Source of the DNA: Synergistaceae bacterium
Lineage (GTDB): Bacteria > Synergistota > Synergistia > Synergistales > Aminobacteriaceae
DNA length: 6,036 bases
Reading direction: 5' to 3'
Assembly (NCBI GenBank): GCA_017448375.1
Contig: JAFSLR010000040.1
Location: forward strand, 1-6,036
Shown: positions 1 to 6,036 of the stretch, piece by piece
Layout of the letters: each line of letters begins with the position of its first letter
Numbering within the stretch: position 1 is the stretch's first letter
The notes under the pieces: generated by a model
What the model was told of the DNA's origin: nothing
The model's input: the letters and a program-made list of their open reading frames with translations, nothing else
The model's database searches: none
Made by a program: the position numbers and the translations under genes

Positions 1-2
1 CG

Positions 3-818
3 GAAAAATTCACCGACTGGATTCGCTGGAAACTCGGAGACAAAATCGCTGACGGCTATATGATTCCCTATAACACAAAAATGTTCGGCAATGAGCTTGA
101 GAATCTCGGAACATACTGGCTCAATAAACTTCCCGATGTCAGCTTTGAGGACACTTTGAGATCCTGCCTTGAGCATAAAGCACACGCAAAACAGCCCGGC
201 CACGCAGAATTTTATTACCCGATTGAATACGGTTACGGCGAATTATGGCGGAGAATGGCCAAACCTCTCGAAGGCAGAATCATTTACGGCTGTCATGTTT
301 CGGGTATTGATTTCGTTTCGCACAACGTAAGCACGAATGAAGGTCGCGAATTTCACGGGGACATAATCATTAACACGATTCCTTGGCGGGAATTTCATAC
401 CCTTAACGGAATGCCCGAAAGTCTCAGAGCCTCCATAAACTCGCTCAAGCATACAAGCGTTGAAGTAAGGTATGTTCCTCATGACATGGACACAAGTGCG
501 CAATGGATTTATTATCCCGATTTAAGCCTGAGTTATCACAGAATATTTTTGCGTCATAATGTCCTTCTCGGCAGTAAAGGAGTCTGGACTGAGACAAACA
601 CAGACAGGTTAGAACCGCAAGACGGGAATTTTTCTTACATCATCAGATATGCTTATCCTTTGAACACAGTCGACAAACCCGAAATCATGAAACAGCTTCT
701 TAAATGGTGTCGCGAAAATAACGTTTACGGTTTGGGACGATGGGGTGAACATGAGCATTACAATTCGGATTTGACGGTTGAGCTTGCTATGAAGCTCGCT
801 GACAGTTTATCGCTCTGA
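3..818 (+). CDS. UDP-galactopyranose mutase-like FAD-dependent oxidoreductase, C-terminal part (5' end outside window)
   Basis: The frame is open from the first bases, and reading from position 3 gives 271 residues ending at TGA 816-818. The in-frame ATG at 60 is internal, because the residues before it (FTDWIRWKLGDKIADGY) already fit the family. Resemblance to bacterial Glf and related amine-oxidase-fold flavoproteins rests on the segment IPYNTKMFG (compare PYxxKxWG in Glf), the motif PGHAEFYYP followed by GYGELWRRM (visible residues about 65-85), and the C-terminal GRWGEHEHYNSD (about 245-256), where this fold closes over the FAD. The N-terminal dinucleotide-binding GxGxxG segment must lie upstream. 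Glf isomerises UDP-galactopyranose to UDP-galactofuranose for surface glycans. This protein is a relative rather than a clear Glf, and such proteins are also annotated as protoporphyrinogen-oxidase-like or NAD(P)-binding, so the substrate is open. No signal peptide or membrane segment is visible; it is probably cytoplasmic. Confidence 0.75.
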   Translation, partial: EKFTDWIRWKLGDKIADGYMIPYNTKMFGNELENLGTYWLNKLPDVSFEDTLRSCLEHKAHAKQPGHAEFYYPIEYGYGELWRRMAKPLEGRIIYGCHVSGIDFVSHNVSTNEGREFHGDIIINTIPWREFHTLNGMPESLRASINSLKHTSVEVRYVPHDMDTSAQWIYYPDLSLSYHRIFLRHNVLLGSKGVWTETNTDRLEPQDGNFSYIIRYAYPLNTVDKPEIMKQLLKWCRENNVYGLGRWGEHEHYNSDLTVELAMKLADSLSL

Positions 819-836
819 AATAATAACAGGTAATAA

Positions 837-890
837 TATAATATAAAATATATTTCACTTTAAGTGAGTTAAGCATGTCTATAATGACAT
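837..890 (+). promoter_or_regulatory. AT-rich promoter region of the hydrolase pair, with -10 box inside an inverted repeat
   Basis: A perfect TATAAT at 880-885 is flanked by the inverted arms ATGTC (875-879) and GACAT (886-890), so the box forms the centre of a 16-bp interrupted palindrome. Upstream is a second palindrome, TCACTT-T-AAGTGA (855-867), at about the place a -35 element would occupy. No good TTGACA match is seen at 16-18 bases spacing. Another TATAAT lies at 837-842. Transcription from the 880 box would start near 892, giving a leader of about 30 bases before the ATG at 922. The paired palindromes could be an operator, but AT-rich sequence produces such symmetry easily. Confidence 0.45.
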
Positions 891-906
891 ACAATATTTA
901 ACCATG

Positions 907-914
907 AAAGGAAG
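907..914 (+). promoter_or_regulatory. Ribosome binding site deciding the start of the first hydrolase
   Basis: AAAGGAAG ends seven bases before the ATG at 922. The upstream in-frame ATG at 904 has no purine-rich site in front of it, and this site would lie inside its coding sequence. The site therefore supports 922 as the true start. Confidence 0.7.
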
Positions 915-921
915 AATCACA

Positions 922-1911
922 ATGAAATATTTTCTCATGGTAGCAATATTTCTCGCCTTCACTGCGTGCGCGTCATCAGCAGAAACTTTCACCGAATGGA
1001 ATCTCAATGACATGATTCACCCTGAACTCAAAGAAGGCTTGATGAAAGTTCCATACTTTGAGCTCACCCCCGAAACTCTCGTTACTCTCCGTGAAGTTCT
1101 CGCAGGAAATCCCGAAATGCTCCCCAAAGATGACTCTGTCGATATCCGCAATGAAACTCTAACTTCAGGCCTTCGCGTAAGAGTCTACACACCCAAAACA
1201 GGCTCAAAGGAATATCCCGGACTCTTGTGGCTTCACAGCGGGGGACATATCGCCGGAAGTCCAGAGGCTGAAGAATGGCTCCTCCTCAAAATCGCAAAGG
1301 GTGCGGGCTGTATCATTGCTGCCCCTGATTACAGGTTAGCCCCTGAGAATCCCTGCCCAGCTGACCTCGAAGACTGCTATAACGCTCTGTGCTGGATTCC
1401 CGAAAACCTCCCAATCCGAAAAGACCGCTTAGCTGTAGGAGGCTGTAGTGCCGGAGCATCACTCGCAGCGGCAATGGCTCAGATTTCCCGCGACAAAAAC
1501 GGCCCGTCAATTTTCTTCCAGCTTCTTGTGTATCCTCAAGTTGATTTCCTCAACGATTACCCTTCACATCATCAGATTAACGACTCGCGCGTCTGGTGCA
1601 GGTCTCTACACATGGCCGCATTGAAATATTATCCTGGAGATTACAGCGGTGATTTGTCTGCTTACGTTTCGCCCGTACTCGCTGAGGATTTATCCGGGCT
1701 TCCTCCTGCTTATATCGTTACGGGGACTCTTGACATCTTCAGGGACGAGGCAATAACCTACGCTCAAAAGCTCATGCAGGCCGGAGTACCAGTTGAACTT
1801 CACGTAATGCCGGGGATTGTTCATGCTTGTGAATTTTTGTTCCCCAATGCACCTGTTTGCGTTAAAATTGTGAATGAATATATCAATGCACTAAAGGAGG
1901 CACTTAATTAA
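922..1911 (+). CDS. Exported alpha/beta hydrolase (HSL / Abhydrolase_3 family esterase), first tandem copy
   Basis: The 329-residue protein is a carboxylic ester hydrolase of the hormone-sensitive-lipase family, expected to cleave short acyl esters. A Sec signal peptide (residues 1-20) has a positive start, a hydrophobic core and ends SSA before Glu21. This matches the 20-residue signal of the downstream paralogue and is why ATG 922 is preferred over 904. The catalytic parts are all present: oxyanion region HSGGH at 105-109, DYRLAPE about 137-143, nucleophile elbow GCSAG with Ser176, Asp271 in LDIFRDE and His301 in VHACE. The Asp-His spacing of 30 matches known family members. Two oddities are Ser replacing the first Gly of the usual HGGG, and Cys175 before the catalytic Ser where Asp is common. 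Cys16 could form a weak lipobox (FTAC), so lipoprotein anchoring is an alternative to secretion. It is followed after one base by its paralogue. The substrate is unknown. Confidence 0.88.
   Translation: MKYFLMVAIFLAFTACASSAETFTEWNLNDMIHPELKEGLMKVPYFELTPETLVTLREVLAGNPEMLPKDDSVDIRNETLTSGLRVRVYTPKTGSKEYPGLLWLHSGGHIAGSPEAEEWLLLKIAKGAGCIIAAPDYRLAPENPCPADLEDCYNALCWIPENLPIRKDRLAVGGCSAGASLAAAMAQISRDKNGPSIFFQLLVYPQVDFLNDYPSHHQINDSRVWCRSLHMAALKYYPGDYSGDLSAYVSPVLAEDLSGLPPAYIVTGTLDIFRDEAITYAQKLMQAGVPVELHVMPGIVHACEFLFPNAPVCVKIVNEYINALKEALN
1893..1900 (+). promoter_or_regulatory. Ribosome binding site of the second hydrolase, inside the first gene
   Basis: AAAGGAGG lies within the last codons of the first hydrolase, 12 bases before the ATG at 1913, which is slightly long spacing. 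It is built from the Lys and Glu codons AAG GAG of the C-terminal LKEAL. The second gene encodes the same LKEAL with AAA GAA and carries no such site. Confidence 0.8.
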
Positions 1912-1912
1912 C

Positions 1913-2896
1913 ATGAAAAAATTTTGCACAGTACTGTTACTGCTCACAGTATTCTCATTCACGGCATCAGCGGAAAATTTCACGGCCTGGAATCTCAATG
2001 ACCGGATCAATCCCCAGCTCAAAGAATATTTCACAGCCGCTCCCGAAATGACCATAACCCCCGAAAACCTTCAAGAGCTCCGAAAATCATTCATCCCCGA
2101 ATCGCTCCCCAAAGATGACGCTGTCGAAGTCCACGATGAGATTATCGGCTCAAACCTCAGAGTCCGCGTCTACACTCCCAAAACTGACGCGAAAGAATTA
2201 CCCGCGCTCTTATGGATTCACGGAGGCGGACACATTTTCGGTATACCCGAAGTTGACGAAGGGTTATGTATCAGAATCGCAAAGGAAATCGGCTGCATTA
2301 TCGCCAACCCCGATTACAGGCTCGCACCCGAACACCCTTACCCCGCCGACGTTGAGGACTGTTACGCCGCGTTGAAGTGGCTCGCGGAAAACCCCAGAGT
2401 CCGAAAAGACCGCATAGCCGTTGCAGGAGGCAGCGCAGGAGGAGGACTCACGGTCGCCGTAACTCTCGTTGCAAGGGACAAGAAATATCCTGTGATTCAC
2501 TTCCAGATGCCTTTGTACCCTCAGCTTGATTACAGGAATATTACGCCCTCATCAAATCAGATTACAGATCATCGCTGCTGGTGCAAAGACTTCAACATTC
2601 TCGCGTGGAAATTGTATCTCGCAAACGTCAGCGGTGATGTTCCTTCTTACGCTTCGCCCGCAATGGCTGAAGATTTGTCCGGGCTTCCTCCGGCGTATAT
2701 CATGGTCGGAACTCTTGACCCCTTCAGGGACGAGGATATGACCTACGCTCAGAGACTCATGGAGGCCGGAGTCCCGGTTGAACTTCATGTGATAGCGGGT
2801 GGGACTCATGCTTTCGAGGGCGTATACCCCGAGTCGCCGTTAAGCGTTAAGACCGTCAATGAATACGTAAACGCTCTCAAAGAAGCACTGAAGTAA
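1913..2896 (+). CDS. Exported alpha/beta hydrolase (HSL / Abhydrolase_3 family esterase), second tandem copy
   Basis: The 327-residue paralogue of the preceding gene is about 58 percent identical over the mature region (hand count, roughly 180 of 307 positions), with one two-residue gap near residue 61. A signal peptide covers residues 1-20 and ends in TASA before Glu21, a good signal peptidase I site with no lipobox cysteine, so the product should be released outside the cytoplasmic membrane. The family motifs are canonical here: HGGG at 103-106, DYRLAPEHPYPA about 134-145, GGSAG with Ser174, Asp269 in LDPFRDE and His299 in THAFE. Each triad residue sits exactly two positions before its counterpart in the first copy. 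The start one base after the previous stop and the embedded ribosome site indicate co-transcription and probably coupled translation. Acetyl- or short-acyl-esterase activity is a reasonable guess from the family; the natural substrate is unknown. Confidence 0.9.
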   Translation: MKKFCTVLLLLTVFSFTASAENFTAWNLNDRINPQLKEYFTAAPEMTITPENLQELRKSFIPESLPKDDAVEVHDEIIGSNLRVRVYTPKTDAKELPALLWIHGGGHIFGIPEVDEGLCIRIAKEIGCIIANPDYRLAPEHPYPADVEDCYAALKWLAENPRVRKDRIAVAGGSAGGGLTVAVTLVARDKKYPVIHFQMPLYPQLDYRNITPSSNQITDHRCWCKDFNILAWKLYLANVSGDVPSYASPAMAEDLSGLPPAYIMVGTLDPFRDEDMTYAQRLMEAGVPVELHVIAGGTHAFEGVYPESPLSVKTVNEYVNALKEALK

Positions 2897-2909
2897 CACT
2901 AACAGAAAC

Positions 2910-2937
2910 GGGCGGAGGGTGATAATTCCTTCTGCCC
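2910..2937 (+). terminator. Terminator-like hairpin after the hydrolase pair
   Basis: GGGCGGAGGG (2910-2919) pairs with CCTTCTGCCC (2928-2937) over ten pairs, two of them G-U, around an eight-base loop. The hairpin lies 13 bases after the TAA of the second hydrolase. The bases that follow (TAATCTATAAT) are T/A-rich but not a real T run, so termination may be partial or may need help. Confidence 0.6.
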
Positions 2938-2942
2938 TAATC

Positions 2943-2948
2943 TATAAT
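2943..2948 (+). promoter_or_regulatory. Candidate -10 box of the helicase gene
   Basis: This is a perfect TATAAT 29 bases before the TTG start. Transcription would begin near 2955, a leader of about 23 bases. The best-placed -35 (TGATAA, 2920-2925, spacing 17) is a poor match and lies in the loop of the terminator hairpin, so terminator and promoter would share the same DNA. Confidence 0.4.
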
Positions 2949-2950
2949 AG

Positions 2951-2969
2951 CTCCCATAACACAAGGGAG
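2951..2969 (+). promoter_or_regulatory. Helicase ribosome binding site within a small hairpin
   Basis: GGGAG (2965-2969) is the ribosome site, eight bases before TTG 2978. It can pair with CTCCC (2951-2955) across a nine-base loop, extended by a G-U pair (2950 with 2970). The site supports TTG 2978 over the in-frame GTG at 2969, which overlaps the site itself, and over the first in-frame ATG at 3383, which would cut off the coiled coil and part of the RecQ-like domain. Confidence 0.55.
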
Positions 2970-2977
2970 TGAAATTC

Positions 2978-5900
2978 TTGACAGACGAAGAAAAACAGCA
3001 GGTACAAAATCTAATCAATGCCAGAACAAAATTATTAACCGAGAAATCAGCAAAGCAGGACGAAGAGATTAAAACTCTAAGTTCAACAATAATAACTCTG
3101 ACTAATACATTAGAAGCCCGCGAGAACGAAATAGAAAATCTCAGCGAGAAATTATCGCACCTTCAGGAGGAATTAGACCGCGCAAATGAGCAGAACCAGA
3201 AATTAACCGCCCTCATTCAGTCCGAACAGCCCCTATCACAGCCCGCTAAAATCCCTGAAGCACCCCAGAAGCCCAATTACCTTTTGTCGCTTTTACGCCA
3301 GCATTTCGGGTTAAGCAGCTTCAGGCCGGGACAGGAGGAAATTATTGACGCTCTTTTGTCGGGGCGTGATGTCTTCTGCTCTATGCCTGAGAATTACGGC
3401 AAAAGTATCTGCTACAGGCTTCCCGCTCTCTTGATGCCCGGCGTTACCCTAGCTGTTACCCCTGATGATCCGCCCGACTCGCTCATCACTCCTCACTCTG
3501 AGATTCTCACGCCTTCCCTTACTCCCTCGAAACGACGCGAGATTCTCCGAAAAGTCAGGAACGGTACAGCAAAAATACTTTACGCCACAGTTCAGCAGCT
3601 CTCAGAGTCCGATTCACTTTCAGCCCTAAAGAAAGCAGAAATCTCTATGACCGCAATAATCTCACGATGGGGAAATCCTCTGAGCCTCGAAAATTGGCCG
3701 GAGCTCTTATCTTCAGTCTCAAACGGGAAAATTACCGCCGGAGTTTTCGCTGACTCAACAAGTCCTGCATTGCGTCAGGAATTATTGAGACTCGCTGACC
3801 TTCATTCACCGCTGAAAATTATTACGGGCTTTGAACGCGAAAATATTTCAGTAAGAGTCATTCGCACGGAAAATAAACCGTCAGCACTCAACGAGATATT
3901 AGCCCAGAAAGCGAACGTTCCAGGAGTGATTTACTGTTCGACACCCGAAACGGCCTACAAGTTAGGGGAATCTCTCAGGGCTTCAGGCACTCTCAGCGAC
4001 AACATAATCATTATGCCGATGATACTTTACCGCGAAATTAACCGTACGGACTTGCGCTTCACGGTTCATTACGACATGGCCGACTCACTTGGGAGCTTTT
4101 CACAGCAAATCAACGTTATCGGGAACAATCCGAACTCAGAAGCTATATTCCTTTATTCGCGAAACGACCTGAGAAACGCAGAACGCAATGTAATCTCATT
4201 CTGCCGGAGCGAATCGCCGGGGGATTTTCTTTTGTCATATCTCGGTGTTGACGAAAATATTTCGCCCGTTGCGCCTAAACCCGAAGAGCCTTCAATTTCT
4301 CCTGATGATGTACCTGATTTCGACTTCGGGAACGCTAACGAGTCCCAGAGAGAAGCTATCACATCAACAAACGGCCCTCTACTTATTATCGCCGGGCCGG
4401 GAACGGGAAAAACTTTCACCCTTGTACAGCGTGCAGTGTTCCTCATTCAGAAGAAACGGGTAAATCCCGAAAATATTATGCTCGCTACTTTCACCGACAA
4501 GGCCGCGAATGAGATTGTTACCCGAATAACGCAGGAGCTTTCACGCCGTAATATTCTTTCTGACACTGGCGCAATGTATTCGGGAACGTTCCACGCGATA
4601 TGCGAGAGAATCCTCAAGGAGTACTCAGAGTTCACTGGAAGGCACAAGAATTTTCGGGTACTTGATGATTTCGGCCATGCTTACATGATTATGCAGAATA
4701 TAAAGAGGTTTTACGAGATTCGCGGACTCAAAGACGCTCTTAAAACTCAGGGTAAATGGGAAAATTCCCGCGAACTTAGAGGCTACATCAACGCATTATC
4801 AGAGGAACTCACTGACCCTGAAGAATTAATGCGCGATACTAATCCTTCTATACGTGCATTAGGCGAGGCGATGAAGATTCATGATGAAATTCTGCGTGAT
4901 ACTAACTCGCTGAGCTGGTCAGCACTTCTTGTTGAGACATATAAACTTCTCCGCGATAATCCCGAAATACTTTCCGACCTTCAGTCAAAAGTGAAATACA
5001 TAATGGTTGACGAGTACCAGGACACTAATTACGTTCAGGAGCAGTTATCGCTGATGATAGCGGGCGAAGGGAAAAATATTTGCGCAGCCGGAGATGATGA
5101 CCAGAGCATATACAGGTTCAGGGGAGCTGAAGTCCGTAACATTCTGGAATTTCCCGGGCGTTTCGGGAAAAATGAATGCAAAATTGTCCGCTTAATGCTG
5201 AATTACAGGTCGAGGCCGGGAATAATAGATTTCTTCAGCAAATGGATGACTGAAACGGGAAAATTCTTTGCGTGGGAAAATTTCCGTCATGACAAGAAAC
5301 TTGAGGCTTTCAGGGATTCGGGGAAAACTCCATCCGTTATGAGGCTAGCTGGAATAAGCGACAAAAACGAATGGCACGAGAAAATTCTGCGTCTCTTAAC
5401 CGCCCTCAAAGACTCCGGCAAGCTCACCGATTACAGCCAAGTCGCATTCATATTCCGCTCCGTCAAGACCAATGAAGTTAAAGCACTCTCACAGTATCTT
5501 GAGGAACATAACATCAGTGTATATTCGCCGCGTTCAAACATGTTCTTTCAGCGTGGTGAAGTGAAATTTGCGATAGGATGTATGATTTCGATTTTCCCGG
5601 AATACTTGAAGGCTTTAGACTCCGGCGCGTTCATCTACAACGGCTTTGTTCCTCCTTACATCACCTACTACAAGTCCTGCGTTGAAAGCGTAAGGAAGTA
5701 CATCAACCGCCCGGAATATTCCGGCCTCAAGAGCTACATTATCGCAAAGAGGAAACATCACGCAAAACTCACGGGCTATGCGGGCTATACGTTCTCCGAC
5801 ATGATATACGAGCTTTTCGCGTATGAACCTTTCAGGCACGCGCTTGACACTGAGATTACAGCACCCGTTAAGGATTTGCGCCCGGCGAGAAATTTATCGC

Positions 5901-6036
5901 GTCTGGTTGAATCGGTGAGGCACTTTGAGCACAGTTACAACATCAACAACCTTCACCCGAAATACATGAACAACCAGTTTTCAATCATGATGAATATATA
6001 CATACGCTTCATGCTTGACGAAGGTCGAGACGAATA
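2978..6036 (+). CDS. Coiled coil, degenerate RecQ-like domain and UvrD-type SF1 helicase fusion (3' end outside window)
   Basis: One frame of 1019 codons from TTG 2978 reaches the window end without a stop. Residues 2-85 are a charged, glutamine-rich coiled coil followed by a proline-rich linker. Residues about 104-430 follow the RecQ helicase core in order: HFGLSSFRPGQEEII (109-123), PENYGKS in place of PTGGGKS (137-143), SRWG with no DEAH before it (229-232), ADSTSPALRQ near motif III, GVIYCSTPE, then DLRFTVHYDMA and FSQQINVIGNN where RecQ has YYQEIGRAGRDG (374-384). A second linker leads to a UvrD/PcrA-like motor from about 449: Q motif with Gln457, Walker A GPGTGKT with Lys478, TFTDKAANE (504-512), GTFHA (536-540), VDEYQDTN (677-684), GDDDQSIYRFRGA (705-717) and NYRS (742-745). 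Motifs V and VI should lie beyond the window. It is expected to be a cytoplasmic ATP-driven 3'-5' DNA translocase or helicase in repair or recombination; its exact role is unknown. Confidence 0.9.
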   Translation, partial: MTDEEKQQVQNLINARTKLLTEKSAKQDEEIKTLSSTIITLTNTLEARENEIENLSEKLSHLQEELDRANEQNQKLTALIQSEQPLSQPAKIPEAPQKPNYLLSLLRQHFGLSSFRPGQEEIIDALLSGRDVFCSMPENYGKSICYRLPALLMPGVTLAVTPDDPPDSLITPHSEILTPSLTPSKRREILRKVRNGTAKILYATVQQLSESDSLSALKKAEISMTAIISRWGNPLSLENWPELLSSVSNGKITAGVFADSTSPALRQELLRLADLHSPLKIITGFERENISVRVIRTENKPSALNEILAQKANVPGVIYCSTPETAYKLGESLRASGTLSDNIIIMPMILYREINRTDLRFTVHYDMADSLGSFSQQINVIGNNPNSEAIFLYSRNDLRNAERNVISFCRSESPGDFLLSYLGVDENISPVAPKPEEPSISPDDVPDFDFGNANESQREAITSTNGPLLIIAGPGTGKTFTLVQRAVFLIQKKRVNPENIMLATFTDKAANEIVTRITQELSRRNILSDTGAMYSGTFHAICERILKEYSEFTGRHKNFRVLDDFGHAYMIMQNIKRFYEIRGLKDALKTQGKWENSRELRGYINALSEELTDPEELMRDTNPSIRALGEAMKIHDEILRDTNSLSWSALLVETYKLLRDNPEILSDLQSKVKYIMVDEYQDTNYVQEQLSLMIAGEGKNICAAGDDDQSIYRFRGAEVRNILEFPGRFGKNECKIVRLMLNYRSRPGIIDFFSKWMTETGKFFAWENFRHDKKLEAFRDSGKTPSVMRLAGISDKNEWHEKILRLLTALKDSGKLTDYSQVAFIFRSVKTNEVKALSQYLEEHNISVYSPRSNMFFQRGEVKFAIGCMISIFPEYLKALDSGAFIYNGFVPPYITYYKSCVESVRKYINRPEYSGLKSYIIAKRKHHAKLTGYAGYTFSDMIYELFAYEPFRHALDTEITAPVKDLRPARNLSRLVESVRHFEHSYNINNLHPKYMNNQFSIMMNIYIRFMLDEGRDE

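Noticed and set aside
60..62. ATG at 60 as the true start of the flavoprotein
   Set aside because: The frame is open to the window edge and the residues before it fit the family, so it is an internal methionine.
904..921. Upstream ATG at 904 as the start of the first hydrolase
   Set aside because: It lacks a ribosome site in front, while AAAGGAAG lies seven bases before ATG 922. Starting at 922 gives a 20-residue signal peptide matching that of the paralogue.
2115..2809. Short overlapping frames inside the second hydrolase
   Set aside because: They lie over the conserved esterase motifs in other frames and encode nothing recognisable.
3383..3385. First in-frame ATG as the start of the helicase
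   Set aside because: It would remove the coiled coil and the FRPGQ segment of the RecQ-like domain; TTG 2978 has a well-spaced ribosome site.
4153..4647. Open frames on the - strand and in other + frames over the helicase
   Set aside because: They overlap conserved helicase motifs in the main frame, have no ribosome sites or recognisable domains, and are explained by codon bias of the real gene.
922..6036. The hydrolases and helicase as one joint defence or repair system
   Set aside because: The hydrolases carry export signals while the helicase is cytoplasmic, and a hairpin and separate promoter signals lie between them. Only proximity links them.
1..6036. Mobile element, CRISPR array, tRNA or rRNA
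   Set aside because: No regularly spaced repeats, transposase or integrase motifs, cloverleaf or rRNA-like segments were seen on either strand.

Overview
This is a bacterial window with tightly packed genes, all on the + strand. It has a moderate G+C content (high forties by eye), short AT-rich gaps, Shine-Dalgarno ribosome sites and Sec signal peptides. The codon usage and short hairpin-type gaps recall anaerobic gut or rumen bacteria such as Synergistota or Clostridia. That is only an impression; no rRNA or taxonomic marker gene is present.

Layout: (1) 3-818 is the C-terminal part of a UDP-galactopyranose-mutase-like FAD-dependent oxidoreductase whose start lies before the window. (2) 819-921 is an AT-rich gap with a probable promoter whose -10 box sits inside a small inverted repeat. 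(3) 922-1911 and 1913-2896 are two tandem, paralogous, exported alpha/beta hydrolases of the hormone-sensitive-lipase (Abhydrolase_3) type, separated by one base. (4) 2897-2977 is a compact gap with a terminator-like hairpin, a TATAAT box and a small hairpin that would cover the next ribosome site. (5) 2978-6036 is one uninterrupted reading frame of 1019 codons that starts at TTG and runs off the window. It encodes an N-terminal coiled coil, a RecQ-shaped domain that has lost its catalytic motifs, and a UvrD/PcrA-type superfamily 1 helicase domain with intact motifs as far as the window reaches.

The two hydrolases look like a co-transcribed duplicate pair acting outside the cytoplasm on small acyl esters; the substrate cannot be read from the sequence. 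In the first copy the oxyanion motif HGGG has become HSGG. Nothing links the hydrolases to the helicase except proximity, and the terminator and separate promoter between them argue for independent units.

The most interesting object is the helicase. It appears to be a fusion of a dead RecQ core to a UvrD motor: the RecQ-specific sequence between motifs is still recognisable, but the Walker A loop, DEAH box, arginine fingers and zinc-binding cysteines are altered or gone. This suggests a domain kept for structure, DNA binding or regulation rather than ATP hydrolysis.
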